From Nitrospirota bacterium (lineage in GTDB: Bacteria > Nitrospirota > Thermodesulfovibrionia > UBA6902), in the NCBI GenBank assembly GCA_016214845.1, contig JACRMS010000005.1:46457-110456 (forward strand): 64,000 bases of DNA, written 5' to 3'. The position numbers and the translations under genes are program-made. Of this stretch, positions 46,364 through 55,779 are shown one piece after another. Within the stretch, counting starts at the first letter, position 1, and the number at the start of each line of letters is the position of its first letter. The notes beneath the pieces are model-generated. The model ran no database searches. It was not told where the DNA came from and saw only the letters and a program-made list of their open reading frames with translations.

Positions 46364-47307
46364 TGCCGTCTGCGGATATACTTGCATCTAAAGCCCTTGA
46401 GACCATACCGAGGATACTCGGCCTTTGTGACAGAAAAGAGAATTCCCCCACCTTGGGATGCTGCGACCGCACGTACTGGCATTACCGTCTTATAGATATA
46501 CCTAATGCTCGTTATCAGGAAGCCGGCTTGCTCTTCGCGCTTGCCTATTCCGTAAAGTTACCCGGAAATTTTTTTTACGGCAGTGCGATGCTTAAGACAT
46601 GGACTAAAGATATCTGGCGCTTCTGGCTCAGGAGACGAAACCGTGATGGCTCCACAAACGAGGTTTACCCATATGAACGGAGCTTTTGCTCAACGGCGTT
46701 CTCGACAGCTGCCTTTGTTGAAACAGTACTGATGCAAGGTGGTGCGGAAGAATGGGAAGAAGAGATTAAAGAATGCGAGTCAACAGTCCTCTGGCTTTAC
46801 AGAAACAGAAATGAAGAAGTTGTAAACCAGATGGCTGCTTCCCTTCTGGCGCTTACCGGTTTTTCGGTACTTACTGGCGACAACAGATTTGCAGGAATGG
46901 CCCGCGAGCGTCGGGACAATGTCATTTCCCTTGCTGATAATAATGGTATCTTCCCGGAATATGGAGGTTTCGATGCCGGGTATCAGAGCATAACCATGAG
47001 TGCTCTTGCCCGGACAATAGCCTTGTCCGGCGGGGATGGGGATTTGGAAGAGATACTGCGTAAGGGCGAAAGATTTCTTTCTGGCAAGATCGATCATGAC
47101 GGACGGACCGATCCTTCCAAAAACAGCAGAGATACACAATATATTTACCCGTATGCCCTTGCGGTAATGAAAAGCGAACTACTGGACCGTCTTACAAGAG
47201 GGATCGAAGGCGGGACTGTTTTAAATCCAACATGGATGGACGACCGTTATTGTATTGCGTTTGCTATCGATTATCTCTTGTCCGCAGAGGAACTTGTCAA
47301 ATGCTGA
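46363..47307 (+). CDS. Putative alpha/alpha-toroid protein
   Basis: 314 residues starting on the last base of the upstream stop (TGATG). No signal peptide. It is all-helical, with repeating helix pairs ending in Gly turns: EVYPYERSFCSTAFSTAAFVETVL, VVNQMAASLLALTGF, GIFPEYGGFDAGYQSITMSALARTIAL and RDTQYIYPYALAVMKS. That pattern fits six-hairpin glycosidase or polysaccharide-lyase-like toroids; several acidic and aromatic residues (D, Y, E) could line a sugar site. The specific family is not recognised. Confidence 0.55.
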   Translation: MPSADILASKALETIPRILGLCDRKENSPTLGCCDRTYWHYRLIDIPNARYQEAGLLFALAYSVKLPGNFFYGSAMLKTWTKDIWRFWLRRRNRDGSTNEVYPYERSFCSTAFSTAAFVETVLMQGGAEEWEEEIKECESTVLWLYRNRNEEVVNQMAASLLALTGFSVLTGDNRFAGMARERRDNVISLADNNGIFPEYGGFDAGYQSITMSALARTIALSGGDGDLEEILRKGERFLSGKIDHDGRTDPSKNSRDTQYIYPYALAVMKSELLDRLTRGIEGGTVLNPTWMDDRYCIAFAIDYLLSAEELVKC

Positions 47308-47510
47308 TGACGACCTTCAGGCTGATAGTATTGCGTTTGTATAACGTCAGCTTTGGGAGAAGCGCATTTTTTAGCAAACTACTGAGGTTCCTGCTTCTCA
47401 AAACGCTCGTATACTCAAAGAAGACCGGAGAAAAGTATGTTGCTTCATCAAGATTTTTTGATCTTAGAGAGCTTACTAAGGATGAATCTAAGAGCAACAA
47501 CAATTGCTGA
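47301..47510 (+). CDS. Small basic protein (69 aa)
   Basis: Starts at ATG 47301, overlapping the toroid gene's stop (ATGCTGA), and ends 12 bases before the asparagine synthase gene. The first 38 residues (MLMTTFRLIVLRLYNVSFG...) form a basic, hydrophobic helix rich in Arg and Leu; the tail is polar (LTKDESKSNNNC). Coupled placement in a dense operon supports a real gene. It resembles no family I know; membrane association is plausible. Confidence 0.5.
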   Translation: MLMTTFRLIVLRLYNVSFGRSAFFSKLLRFLLLKTLVYSKKTGEKYVASSRFFDLRELTKDESKSNNNC

Positions 47511-47522
47511 GGTAAACCGAAT

Positions 47523-49442
47523 ATGTGCGGGATTGCAGGTTTAATAGGTTTTTCTGCCGGTAACGGCACAATGAAGCGCATGCTTTCCACCATGGTTCAC
47601 CGCGGACCGGATGGGTCCGGGATATGGAGCGATGGGAAAATGGTGGAATTGGGTCACAGACGCCTGTCAATAATTGATCTATCCACAGGGGCTCAGCCCC
47701 AAGTAAGTCCTGATAATAGGTTTGTCATTACTTTTAACGGGGAGATTTACAATTACGTTGAGCTTCGTCCTGAATTAGAGAGGGATGGATGGCATTTCCG
47801 CACTACATCTGATACTGAAGTACTTCTTGCAGGCCTTACGATGCACGGTGCTGAGTTCTTATCAAGAACCGTAGGAATGTTTGCCTTCGCATTGTGGGAT
47901 ACTAAAGAGCAAACGCTTCTGCTTGCGAGGGACAGAATTGGGGTAAAACCGCTTTACTATGCCGCGCCGGCGATGGGGAAGATTGTATTCGCATCGGAGC
48001 TTAAGGCCATGCTTTGTGTAGAAGATATCCACCGAGAGATTAATCCCGACGCCCTTGATTCATATCTCGCCCTTAGGTATGTGCCTGGTCCAAGTACAAT
48101 GATAAAGGGCATTTTCAAGTTCCCGGCAGGTCACTGGGCCATTTACAAAAACGGCAGGCTGGAATTTACCAGATACTGGGATATAAATTTCAACTCTTTC
48201 AATACTGACCTTGAAGGCGAAGATGACATCACATTGGAAGAACAATTTTTGGACAAATTACGCGAATCGGTACAACTTAGGATGAGAAGCGATGTGCCAT
48301 TCGGCGCTTTTTTAAGCGGGGGGGTAGACAGTGCAACAATCGTAGGTCTTATGTCGCAACTGGGGACACAGCCGGTACGTACATATTCGATAGGTTTTGA
48401 TATGCCGCACAGCGAGCTTGATGCCGCTGAAAAAATAGCTGGCTACTTCGGCACAGAACATACGGCGATATCCCTTGTCCCTGATGACTTGCGATGTTTG
48501 CAGGATGTTGCATGGTTTATGGATGAGCCCTATGCAGACCCGATTGTTCTTGCGATGATGAGGTTGGCACAAAGGGCATCCGGCGACGTCAAAGTTATAC
48601 TGACCGGAGAGGGTGCTGATGAGCTACTGTCGGGTTATGTGCATCATCCGCATTTAATAATGATGGAACGGCTCGCTTCGCACCTGCCTGTCAGTTTTAT
48701 CAAAGGGGCATCAAATCTTGTCAAAGCTATGCCTATGGTGGCCATAGATTATCTATTCAATTATCCCGCATCTCCAGGTGAAAAGGGACGTGAAAGGCTG
48801 TCCGGGCTATTAAAAGTTGCGGATAACGAAATAGATAGATACCTCGCATATATTTCTCTTTTTACATCCTCCGACAGGCGGAAACTTTATACAGATGAAT
48901 TCATCGGTACTCTGGCAAAAAACAGACCACTCCATGAGCTTGTCCAATCCGTTATGAAACCGGGAAACGGAAGAAAAGCGATTGACAAGATACTGGACTT
49001 TGAATACAGGATATGGCTGCCCGACAATATCCTGTTTAAACAGGACAAAACTCTGATGGCATATTCCGTTGAGGGACGGGTTCCGTTTTGCGACCATCGT
49101 CTTGTTGAATTCGCTGCATGTTTGCCGATGCGTTTAAAAACCGGCAAAAAGAGGAACAAGGAGATTTTGCGCCGTGTAGCTGGCAAGCTTATCCCCCCGG
49201 AAATTCTCACGCAGCAGAAAAAAGCTTTCATGGTGCCCCTTGACGGTGCTTATGGCGCAGTGCTGAGAGAAATGATCTCAGACATGCTTCTAAGTTCCTC
49301 TTTTAGAGAAAGGGGTATTTTCAGGATAGAGGCGGTTGAAGACCTGGTAAAAGAGTTCTCACAATCACCGTTTCTTGTCGGTAAGCAGTTGATGTCACTC
49401 GTAATGCTTGAGTTCTGGCTGGAAAAAGTGCTAAAATTTTAA
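47523..49442 (+). CDS. asnB: Glutamine-dependent asparagine synthase (AsnB family)
   Basis: 639 residues. The N-terminal class II glutaminase starts at Cys2 (MCGIAGLIGF), with HRGPDGSG and FNGEIYNYVELR; the synthase domain has the PP-loop SGGVDSATIVG (about 265-275), YSIGFDMPHSE and LTGEGADELLSGY. In glycan loci such paralogues often amidate an acid group on a sugar or a lipid rather than making asparagine. Here it could be a second amidating enzyme beside the NadE-like one. Whether it makes plain asparagine cannot be excluded. Confidence 0.9.
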   Translation: MCGIAGLIGFSAGNGTMKRMLSTMVHRGPDGSGIWSDGKMVELGHRRLSIIDLSTGAQPQVSPDNRFVITFNGEIYNYVELRPELERDGWHFRTTSDTEVLLAGLTMHGAEFLSRTVGMFAFALWDTKEQTLLLARDRIGVKPLYYAAPAMGKIVFASELKAMLCVEDIHREINPDALDSYLALRYVPGPSTMIKGIFKFPAGHWAIYKNGRLEFTRYWDINFNSFNTDLEGEDDITLEEQFLDKLRESVQLRMRSDVPFGAFLSGGVDSATIVGLMSQLGTQPVRTYSIGFDMPHSELDAAEKIAGYFGTEHTAISLVPDDLRCLQDVAWFMDEPYADPIVLAMMRLAQRASGDVKVILTGEGADELLSGYVHHPHLIMMERLASHLPVSFIKGASNLVKAMPMVAIDYLFNYPASPGEKGRERLSGLLKVADNEIDRYLAYISLFTSSDRRKLYTDEFIGTLAKNRPLHELVQSVMKPGNGRKAIDKILDFEYRIWLPDNILFKQDKTLMAYSVEGRVPFCDHRLVEFAACLPMRLKTGKKRNKEILRRVAGKLIPPEILTQQKKAFMVPLDGAYGAVLREMISDMLLSSSFRERGIFRIEAVEDLVKEFSQSPFLVGKQLMSLVMLEFWLEKVLKF

Positions 49443-49496
49443 CCCTTAAAAGCAAAATCTGATATATTGTAAATCTTCCGAAATAACGGAGGGGAA

Positions 49497-50315
49497 ATGG
49501 CAACTATAGAGGATGTAAGAAAATACTGGCAGGAGCATCCGCTGTTGAGTTATGAGCTTGATAATCCCGGTTCTGAAAAGTTTTTTAAAAATTTAGACAT
49601 AGCTAAAAAAAATGATGCGGAAGCTTTTGCTATGACCTACTGGGCGTTCGATAAGTTTGCCGGCAAAAGGGTGCTGGATGTAGGCTGTGGTCCAGGCTGG
49701 TATACGGTCAATTATACATTAGGGGGCGCTGATGTATATGCTGTAGACCTTACACCGATTGCCGTCGAGATTACAAAAAATCACCTCAAATTCAGAAATG
49801 TGCAGGCTGTTGTGAGAGAAGGAAGCGCCGAAAGTCTGCCTTTTCAGGATGGCATGTTCGATCTGGTAATTTCGTCCGGGGTATTGCACCATACACCTGA
49901 TACCTTTAAGGCTTTTGAAGAGTGTTACCGGGTTCTTAAGCCCGGTGGAGAGTCGAAAATTACTTTGTACTACAAAGGGTTTCTGCACAACAAGATTATT
50001 TTTTTCTTTACAAGGCTATTCATGAGGCTATTATCTGTTAAGCATCCCGGCGCCGATCTTGCGGAGCAAGCAAAAGACATAGATGATTTTATCCGACAAT
50101 ATGATGGTGCTGATAATCCTGTTGGGATAGGCAAGAACTCAAAAGAATGGAAGGTGCTTCTTGAGAACGCTGGGTTTATTGTAGATGGACATGAATTGCA
50201 TTTTTTCCCTAAGAGATTTTTGCCGTTGAATAAGTATATGCCCTTATTTATCCATCGGCTTCTGGACAAGTTCTGGGGTACAATGATTTATTTTTACTTA
50301 AGAAAACCATTGTGA
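49497..50315 (+). CDS. Class I SAM-dependent methyltransferase
   Basis: 272 residues. VRKYWQEHPLLSYE at the start, then RVLDVGCGPGWYTVNYTLGGADVYAVDL (motif I and acidic loop), ESLPFQDGMFDLVISSGVLHHTPDTF and CYRVLKPGGESKITLYYKG. The last 100 residues form a family-specific helical cap that includes a hydrophobic segment (KIIFFFTRLFMRLL), perhaps for membrane-bound lipid-linked acceptors. GGAGGGG precedes ATG 49497. It ends with a GTGA overlap with the next methyltransferase. Confidence 0.87.
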   Translation: MATIEDVRKYWQEHPLLSYELDNPGSEKFFKNLDIAKKNDAEAFAMTYWAFDKFAGKRVLDVGCGPGWYTVNYTLGGADVYAVDLTPIAVEITKNHLKFRNVQAVVREGSAESLPFQDGMFDLVISSGVLHHTPDTFKAFEECYRVLKPGGESKITLYYKGFLHNKIIFFFTRLFMRLLSVKHPGADLAEQAKDIDDFIRQYDGADNPVGIGKNSKEWKVLLENAGFIVDGHELHFFPKRFLPLNKYMPLFIHRLLDKFWGTMIYFYLRKPL

Positions 50316-51202
50316 TAGACGCGAAAATGATTAAAAAGACCGTTAAGTGCGTTAGTTGCTCTAGCGAAAATGCTCGTCTTTTGTACCATCTTGATTTTGC
50401 CGATATTCGGCGATGCCGGGTCTGCGACCTCGCCTTTCTTGATCCGGTTCCACAACAAGACTTTCTTGAAGATTTCTATAACAATGAATCTTATTTCACA
50501 AAAGACCATCTTCCCTATTTCGGTGAATGTTTCAAGGGATATTCCATGGACAGCATTACGATTCGAGATTTTCGGAAGGTATTGAACCGTCTTCCAGATA
50601 TTCCTAACGGTAAGCTTCTTGATATCGGCTGCGCAACCGGGGTGTTTCTCGACCTTGCCCGTAAGAAAGGATGGAACACAAGAGGTGTCGAACTTTCCAA
50701 ATGGGCAAGTGGATATGCACGGGAAAACTTCGGACTTGACGTTTTTACAGGGACACTTGAACAGACATACTTCCCTGACCAATCTTTCGATGTAGTAACA
50801 GCGTGGGACGTTTTAGAGCATCTTCCAAATCCGGTTGTTTTCCTGAAGGAGATAAAGAGAATACTCAAGAAGGATGGAACACTCTATATAAATACCATAT
50901 GTTACAGGAGCATCCTGAATTATGTCGGTCATCTGGCGTACAGGTTAAGTTTCGGCAGAATAAAGTACCCCCTTTATCATCTTTACGGGATCCACCACAT
51001 TTATTATTTTTCGAGGAAGTCTTTGACCTGGATGATCGAGAACAGCGGGTTTAAGGTAACTGACATAACAATGGCTGAATATCAATTGGAGCGAGTGGAT
51101 ACGGTTCCATCTATTATAAAGGCCGGGATGTATATTTTATATATGATACAGGGAATCACAGGGTTGAAGACGGTAGTGACAGCGACGGCTATCCGTCAAT
51201 GA
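50312..51202 (+). CDS. SAM methyltransferase with N-terminal zinc ribbon
   Basis: 296 residues from a GTG that overlaps the previous stop by four bases. The N-terminus has CVSCSSENARLLYHLDFADIRRC-type CxxC pairs (C13, C16, C35, C38), typical of a zinc ribbon in glycan-locus methyltransferases. Motif I LLDIGCATGVFLDLARKKGW, ELSKWA, FDVVTAWDVLEHLPNPV and ILKKDGTLYINT follow. Family Methyltransf_23 type. Tandem methyltransferases suggest successive methylations of one sugar. Confidence 0.87.
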   Translation: MIDAKMIKKTVKCVSCSSENARLLYHLDFADIRRCRVCDLAFLDPVPQQDFLEDFYNNESYFTKDHLPYFGECFKGYSMDSITIRDFRKVLNRLPDIPNGKLLDIGCATGVFLDLARKKGWNTRGVELSKWASGYARENFGLDVFTGTLEQTYFPDQSFDVVTAWDVLEHLPNPVVFLKEIKRILKKDGTLYINTICYRSILNYVGHLAYRLSFGRIKYPLYHLYGIHHIYYFSRKSLTWMIENSGFKVTDITMAEYQLERVDTVPSIIKAGMYILYMIQGITGLKTVVTATAIRQ

Positions 51203-51284
51203 AAGGGCTTTACTGAAAATATATATAACAGGACCCCCGGTGCGATTTCAAACATTCGATCGGCATTAATAACTACGAAAGCTT

Positions 51285-52148
51285 ATGAACCAGAATAAAG
51301 TATCAATAGTAATTCCTGCATACAATGAAGCGTCTGTTATCGGAGACGTTGTCAGGAAAATCAAAGCCGTTGATCCTTCGTATGAGGTGATAGTTGTTGA
51401 TGACGGTTCCCAGGATGGCACCTCCAGTATTGCACAGGATGCAGGAGCAAGGATAATCCGTCATCCTTATAATATAGGCAATGGCGCCTCGATCAAAGAC
51501 GGCGCGCGCTGCGCATCAGGAGACGTAGTAGTGTTTATCGATGGTGATGGACAGCATCCTCCCGATGAAATACCGCGACTACTGGAATGGATAGGGGAGT
51601 ATGATATGGTTGTAGGTGCCCGTACAAAGAAATCCAGGACCTCGAAATTCAGAAACATCGGCAACTCCATGCTCATCTCAGTCGCTCAGTGGATAACAGG
51701 AAGAAAGATCGATGACCTGACGAGCGGTTTCAGGGCGATAAAACGTGAACATCTTCTTGAATATCTGCATCTGTTCCCTGCACGCTACAGTTATCCAACC
51801 ACGATAACAATAGCTATGTTCCATGGAGGCCATTTTGTCAAGTACGTTCCTATTGATCTTATAACGCAAAGGGAAAATGGGAAAAGCAACATCAAACCGT
51901 TTAGGGATTTTTTTAAATTTATAGCTATCATATTCCGCATAATCATGCTGTTCAGCCCCCAGAGGCTTTTCGTTCCGTTGGGTGGATTACTTTTTCTATT
52001 AGGTGTGCTTGTAAGTGGTTTTCAACTATGGTTGACCGGTGGTATTCAGGCTGCAGGTACAACTCTTCTTTTGTCCAGTATATATATTGCGTGTTTCGGG
52101 TTGTTAGCCGACCAGGTCGTACTTCTGCGACGCCAAAAGAAAGAATAA
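51285..52148 (+). CDS. Polyprenyl-phosphate-type family 2 glycosyltransferase
   Basis: 287 residues. GT-A domain (about 1-215): VSIVIPAYNEASVIGDVV, EVIVVDDGSQDGTSSIAQ, VVFIDGDGQHPPDEIPRLL (DxD) and MVVGARTKKS. Two C-terminal membrane helices (about 225-280: RLFVPLGGLLFLLGVLVSG...; LLSSIYIACFGLLADQV) anchor it. This is the DPM1/ArnC-like form that makes undecaprenyl- or dolichyl-phosphate sugars at the inner membrane, which a GT-C enzyme such as the next gene's product would then use. Confidence 0.88.
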   Translation: MNQNKVSIVIPAYNEASVIGDVVRKIKAVDPSYEVIVVDDGSQDGTSSIAQDAGARIIRHPYNIGNGASIKDGARCASGDVVVFIDGDGQHPPDEIPRLLEWIGEYDMVVGARTKKSRTSKFRNIGNSMLISVAQWITGRKIDDLTSGFRAIKREHLLEYLHLFPARYSYPTTITIAMFHGGHFVKYVPIDLITQRENGKSNIKPFRDFFKFIAIIFRIIMLFSPQRLFVPLGGLLFLLGVLVSGFQLWLTGGIQAAGTTLLLSSIYIACFGLLADQVVLLRRQKKE

Positions 52149-52170
52149 AAGAGATTGACAAGAGAGTTAT

Positions 52171-54243
52171 ATGTTATTAGAGACAGTTAGCTTTTTTGCC
52201 TGTTTTATCATTCTCGCATTAATCGGGATAGGCCCTGCGCTGTTATTGGTGTCAACAAAGGGGGAAAGGCGTATTATTTACGCATTCGGCATAGCCCCTG
52301 CTTTGGGTATGTCCATAATCGCGCTTACAGGGTTCCTGCTTGTGAGATATATGGCCCCGATAAAGACATGGGCTGAAATTGTAACGGCACTGCTTGTGCT
52401 TGTAAGCTTTATCATCCTCGCTAATGATTGGAAACTTAATCGTCGCGACTATAGCGTATTCACGGACGGACGTAGAGCCGTTGTTGCCGCGATTTTCCTG
52501 TTTGTTTGCACGCTGATACTGTCAGGGACAATGCTGTCCGGCGGCATGCAATATTCAATCTTTCTCAATAACGCAACCGATGCCTTTACTTATATGTCAA
52601 TGGCAGAGTCTCTAAGAGTAGTCGATTGGCAGACGCTCTTTAATGGAGCAGATATGAGGAATCTTCAGGGCGTAGCAAATTTAGCGGAAAAATCGCCAGC
52701 AGCTCTTTTTTCTGCCCGGTTTATTCTTATGCCATACAGGTTGGGCTCGTGCATATTACTTGGCTGGGCATCGGAAATTGTCAATATCCCTGTATATGCG
52801 TTTTATTATGCTTTCAATCTCCTCTCTTTCGCCGCCGCTATTCCTGTATCGCTGTCACTATGTGCCCGTCTGGGCTTGAAGCTATATATGCGTCTGGGGG
52901 TCGCCGCCGCAATAGCTCTGGGCTTTCTCCCACATTTCATACGCGAGCAAGACATATCGAGCCAGATGAATTCCATCCCCTTGTTTCTTCTGGTCGCATT
53001 TGCCTGGATGCAGTTGGAGCATGAGCCTTTACGGAAAATCTCCAGAGCCAGGGTCCTTCTTGCTGTCTCAATATCGGCTATCATGTGCTATTATCCGGAA
53101 ACCCTGTCGCCCCTTGCGCTTTCTTTTGTCATTTACTATGCACTCGGCATATTGTACAAGACCGTAAGTCCTATTGAGGTACGTTATCATATTTATACTA
53201 TTGTCCTGATATTTATTATTTCTATGGGCCAGGTCGATTATCATTTAAGGAGCATTTCACTGGGATACGGAAATATATTCAACTCCGTTCCATATACTAC
53301 TGAATCACATATCCTTACTTTTCTTGAGAAGGACTTCTTTCTCACAGCGTGGGGACTGTTACCCCTTATGAGTAATTTGGCAAATTTGCCCAATACTAAC
53401 TTTTGGGATCTATCTGCTGCCAGGAATTTATATTATTCACATGAGGGAATAAAAACTTTGCTCCACCTTGTCGGCGGTATATTAAGCCTATCATTAGTTA
53501 GTGCGTTAATACTTATGACTCGTAAAAAAAATGAAACTGCAGACAAGATAGTCTTTTCATTCATTGCCGCCTCCCTCATAACTTTTACTATTTTTTATTT
53601 TAGAAATAATTATTATCCCGCCGGAAAAGCCTTAATGTTATTCTATCCTTTTTATTTTCTTGCCTTGCCGTTATTACCGAAATATTTGTCTGACTACAAA
53701 TACCTTGCGTTTAAACCAATAAGAGTCTTTTTAAGCCTATTAATTACCTTATGGCTGGTTTTGCAATCAGCTTTGGGTTTCAATTGGATTGATATGGCGC
53801 GATATCAGAGAATGGTTATCGATGTGGTATCGCAGCCAAAACCAGAGCAGTATGATATATCTGCTATAACGGATTACCTGGATAAAAATCCGCCCAGCCT
53901 TTTACTGGTAAACATTCCAAGAGTAAAAACATGGGCATTTCCATACTATGCAATTTTCGTATTCAGCAAATACAGGAGTTATTTTCAGGATGGCATAATC
54001 ATCGATAACGGGTTTGACGTCAACGACAATTTTCCGGCCGGTGGGCTTACAGAAATGCCGGACTATGCTGTTATAAGTAAATCAGTAGATTATATCGGAC
54101 CTAACAATCTTGGAGCAAAGCTATCAGAAACCAATGACATAGTGTTGTACAGAATTACCACTGAGGATATAGGCGAGCTTATGAAAGTACCAGTACGAGC
54201 TAATCACAAACAGTACAATACAACAAAAAAGATGGGCACTTAA
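52171..54243 (+). CDS. Large polytopic membrane protein (possible GT-C glycosyltransferase)
   Basis: 690 residues with about 12-14 hydrophobic helices over the first 540 residues (LLETVSFFACFIILALIGIGPALLLV..., ... FLSLLITLWLVLQSALGF) and a soluble C-terminal part (about 550-690). An acidic patch just after the fourth helix region (NATDAFTYMSMAES) and the periplasmic MDIARYQRMV region would fit a GT-C enzyme using polyprenyl-phosphate sugars, but no family is certain. It follows the polyprenyl-phosphate-type GT2 by 22 bases and is followed directly by a lipoprotein gene. Confidence 0.6.
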   Translation: MLLETVSFFACFIILALIGIGPALLLVSTKGERRIIYAFGIAPALGMSIIALTGFLLVRYMAPIKTWAEIVTALLVLVSFIILANDWKLNRRDYSVFTDGRRAVVAAIFLFVCTLILSGTMLSGGMQYSIFLNNATDAFTYMSMAESLRVVDWQTLFNGADMRNLQGVANLAEKSPAALFSARFILMPYRLGSCILLGWASEIVNIPVYAFYYAFNLLSFAAAIPVSLSLCARLGLKLYMRLGVAAAIALGFLPHFIREQDISSQMNSIPLFLLVAFAWMQLEHEPLRKISRARVLLAVSISAIMCYYPETLSPLALSFVIYYALGILYKTVSPIEVRYHIYTIVLIFIISMGQVDYHLRSISLGYGNIFNSVPYTTESHILTFLEKDFFLTAWGLLPLMSNLANLPNTNFWDLSAARNLYYSHEGIKTLLHLVGGILSLSLVSALILMTRKKNETADKIVFSFIAASLITFTIFYFRNNYYPAGKALMLFYPFYFLALPLLPKYLSDYKYLAFKPIRVFLSLLITLWLVLQSALGFNWIDMARYQRMVIDVVSQPKPEQYDISAITDYLDKNPPSLLLVNIPRVKTWAFPYYAIFVFSKYRSYFQDGIIIDNGFDVNDNFPAGGLTEMPDYAVISKSVDYIGPNNLGAKLSETNDIVLYRITTEDIGELMKVPVRANHKQYNTTKKMGT

Positions 54244-54744
54244 ATGAAAAAGAGGATGGTTCGGTTAATAGGCTTATTCTTTATTATATTGTTGGCTGCT
54301 GCATGCAATAAACCAGGGGATAAAGCAGGTTCTTCAATGTCGTTTCCGGTATTCATTCCTCCCGCGTTGCAAGAGTTTAAACAGGATATAACCGTTTCCA
54401 CGTCGCTTAAATCCCTTAAGGTAAATGAGGCAATGACGCTGCCGGTAACCGTAAAAAATATCAGCAGGGAAAAGTGGCATACATATGACAATGCAGTGGG
54501 GAAAAATCACGTTCATCTCTTATACTATTGGATCGACGAATCCGGTAATTCCATAATAAAAAACGGGGGATATCTTAAAGAAGATCTGTCCCCAGGTGAT
54601 TCGGAAGTTATAAACGCGGAGATTACTGCTCCTGATAGCGCAGGCAAATATACTTTGAGATTTACTATGGCACAGGAGGATGTCGGCGGAATCTTTATCA
54701 ATAACGGTGCAACGCCGCTGGATATTTCCGTTAGTATTAACTAA
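54244..54744 (+). CDS. Lipoprotein with an Ig-like domain
   Basis: 166 residues beginning on the base after the upstream stop. Signal peptide with lipobox LLAAAC (Cys about 21). The mature part (about 45-165) is a beta-sandwich of the CARDB/NEW3 type: NEAMTLPVTVKNISREKWHTYD, HLLYYWIDESGNSII, SEVINAEITAPDSAGKYTLRFTMAQED. Asp at +3 is absent (NKPGD follows the Cys), so outer-membrane sorting is likely. It may hold a partner in polysaccharide assembly or surface display; it is translated with the membrane protein upstream. Confidence 0.78.
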   Translation: MKKRMVRLIGLFFIILLAAACNKPGDKAGSSMSFPVFIPPALQEFKQDITVSTSLKSLKVNEAMTLPVTVKNISREKWHTYDNAVGKNHVHLLYYWIDESGNSIIKNGGYLKEDLSPGDSEVINAEITAPDSAGKYTLRFTMAQEDVGGIFINNGATPLDISVSIN

Positions 54745-54852
54745 ATCGCCTCATTTACAGTTCAGCATATGAGCGGAATGGCTTTCTGCCCGTTCTCATA
54801 CAACTAAGCAGGCGTTCGCAATAGCAGCAGCCAGAATCTTATAAAGAGGGAA

Positions 54853-55755
54853 ATGCACAATTTGAAACTCTCAATTGTCATAGGGACATATAACCGGATC
54901 GGGCAGATTAAAAACTGCCTTGAAAGCGTATTCAGAGAGACCTCGATCGGGGCAAAGGTATACATAACAGACGCCGGCTCCACTGACGGCACAATCGACT
55001 ATTTAAAATCTATTGCATCCGATAAAGTCATTCCGATCTTTGCGGGGAAAAAACTGGGACAGGCAAAGGCGTATAATGACGTTTTCAATCTCATTGACAC
55101 CCCTTATGCCTGCTGGTTGAGCGATGACAATGTAATTGTAAACAGAGGGCTCGACATAGCGCTGGATATCCTTGAAAACGATTCCGGCATAGGTATGGTG
55201 GCTTTGAAGGTGAAGGACCTGGAAGGCCCATTTACGGATGCTCCTTATATCGGGGGGATATCATCCATAGGGATACTGAATGTCAATCAAGGTATGTTAC
55301 CGACGGCCGTTTTGAAAAAGGTCGGGGGATTCAGTGAAGAGTTTCAGGATTACGGAATAGATCCCGACATCACCGCTAAAGTGCTTTTCGCAGGTTATAA
55401 AATAGTGTATACAAAAAAAGTTGCAATCCATCACTATAGAAATTGGGCTACAGACACCAATTCTGAAGAATACGATAAATTACAGAAAAAGCACAGACGG
55501 TATTATGAATTGTATAACGAAAAATATCTGAGACATACAGATAACGGGAAAACCGATATGTTGAGACAGGGTTTTATTGCCACATTAAAAAAAATCTCAT
55601 CAACTGGAATTTATAAAAGCCGCCTAAGGAAGAAGAGTGTTGTTCGCGACTTTAATAATATTTTACAAGGGAAATATATTAGTTTTTTTGATTTCTTATT
55701 GGCCATGGGCAAAGATTATCACCTTGTTCAATCATTGCGAAAAAAATCCACTTAG
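54853..55755 (+). CDS. Family 2 glycosyltransferase, copy B
   Basis: 300 residues, paralogue of the protein at 37601: SIVIGTYNRIGQIKNCLESV, VYITDAGSTDGTIDYLKS, CWLSDDNVIVNRGLDIAL (same SDD motif), then VALKVKDLEGPFTDAPYIGGISSIGILN and a Y-rich C-terminus. The first domain is GT-A; the last third is family-specific. GAGGG precedes ATG 54853. It leads a second set of genes (GT2, NeuA-like, Cys-motif GT-B) that mirrors the first at 37601-40288. Confidence 0.88.
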   Translation: MHNLKLSIVIGTYNRIGQIKNCLESVFRETSIGAKVYITDAGSTDGTIDYLKSIASDKVIPIFAGKKLGQAKAYNDVFNLIDTPYACWLSDDNVIVNRGLDIALDILENDSGIGMVALKVKDLEGPFTDAPYIGGISSIGILNVNQGMLPTAVLKKVGGFSEEFQDYGIDPDITAKVLFAGYKIVYTKKVAIHHYRNWATDTNSEEYDKLQKKHRRYYELYNEKYLRHTDNGKTDMLRQGFIATLKKISSTGIYKSRLRKKSVVRDFNNILQGKYISFFDFLLAMGKDYHLVQSLRKKST

Positions 55756-55779
55756 CCCTAAACAGGCCCGCAAAATTAC

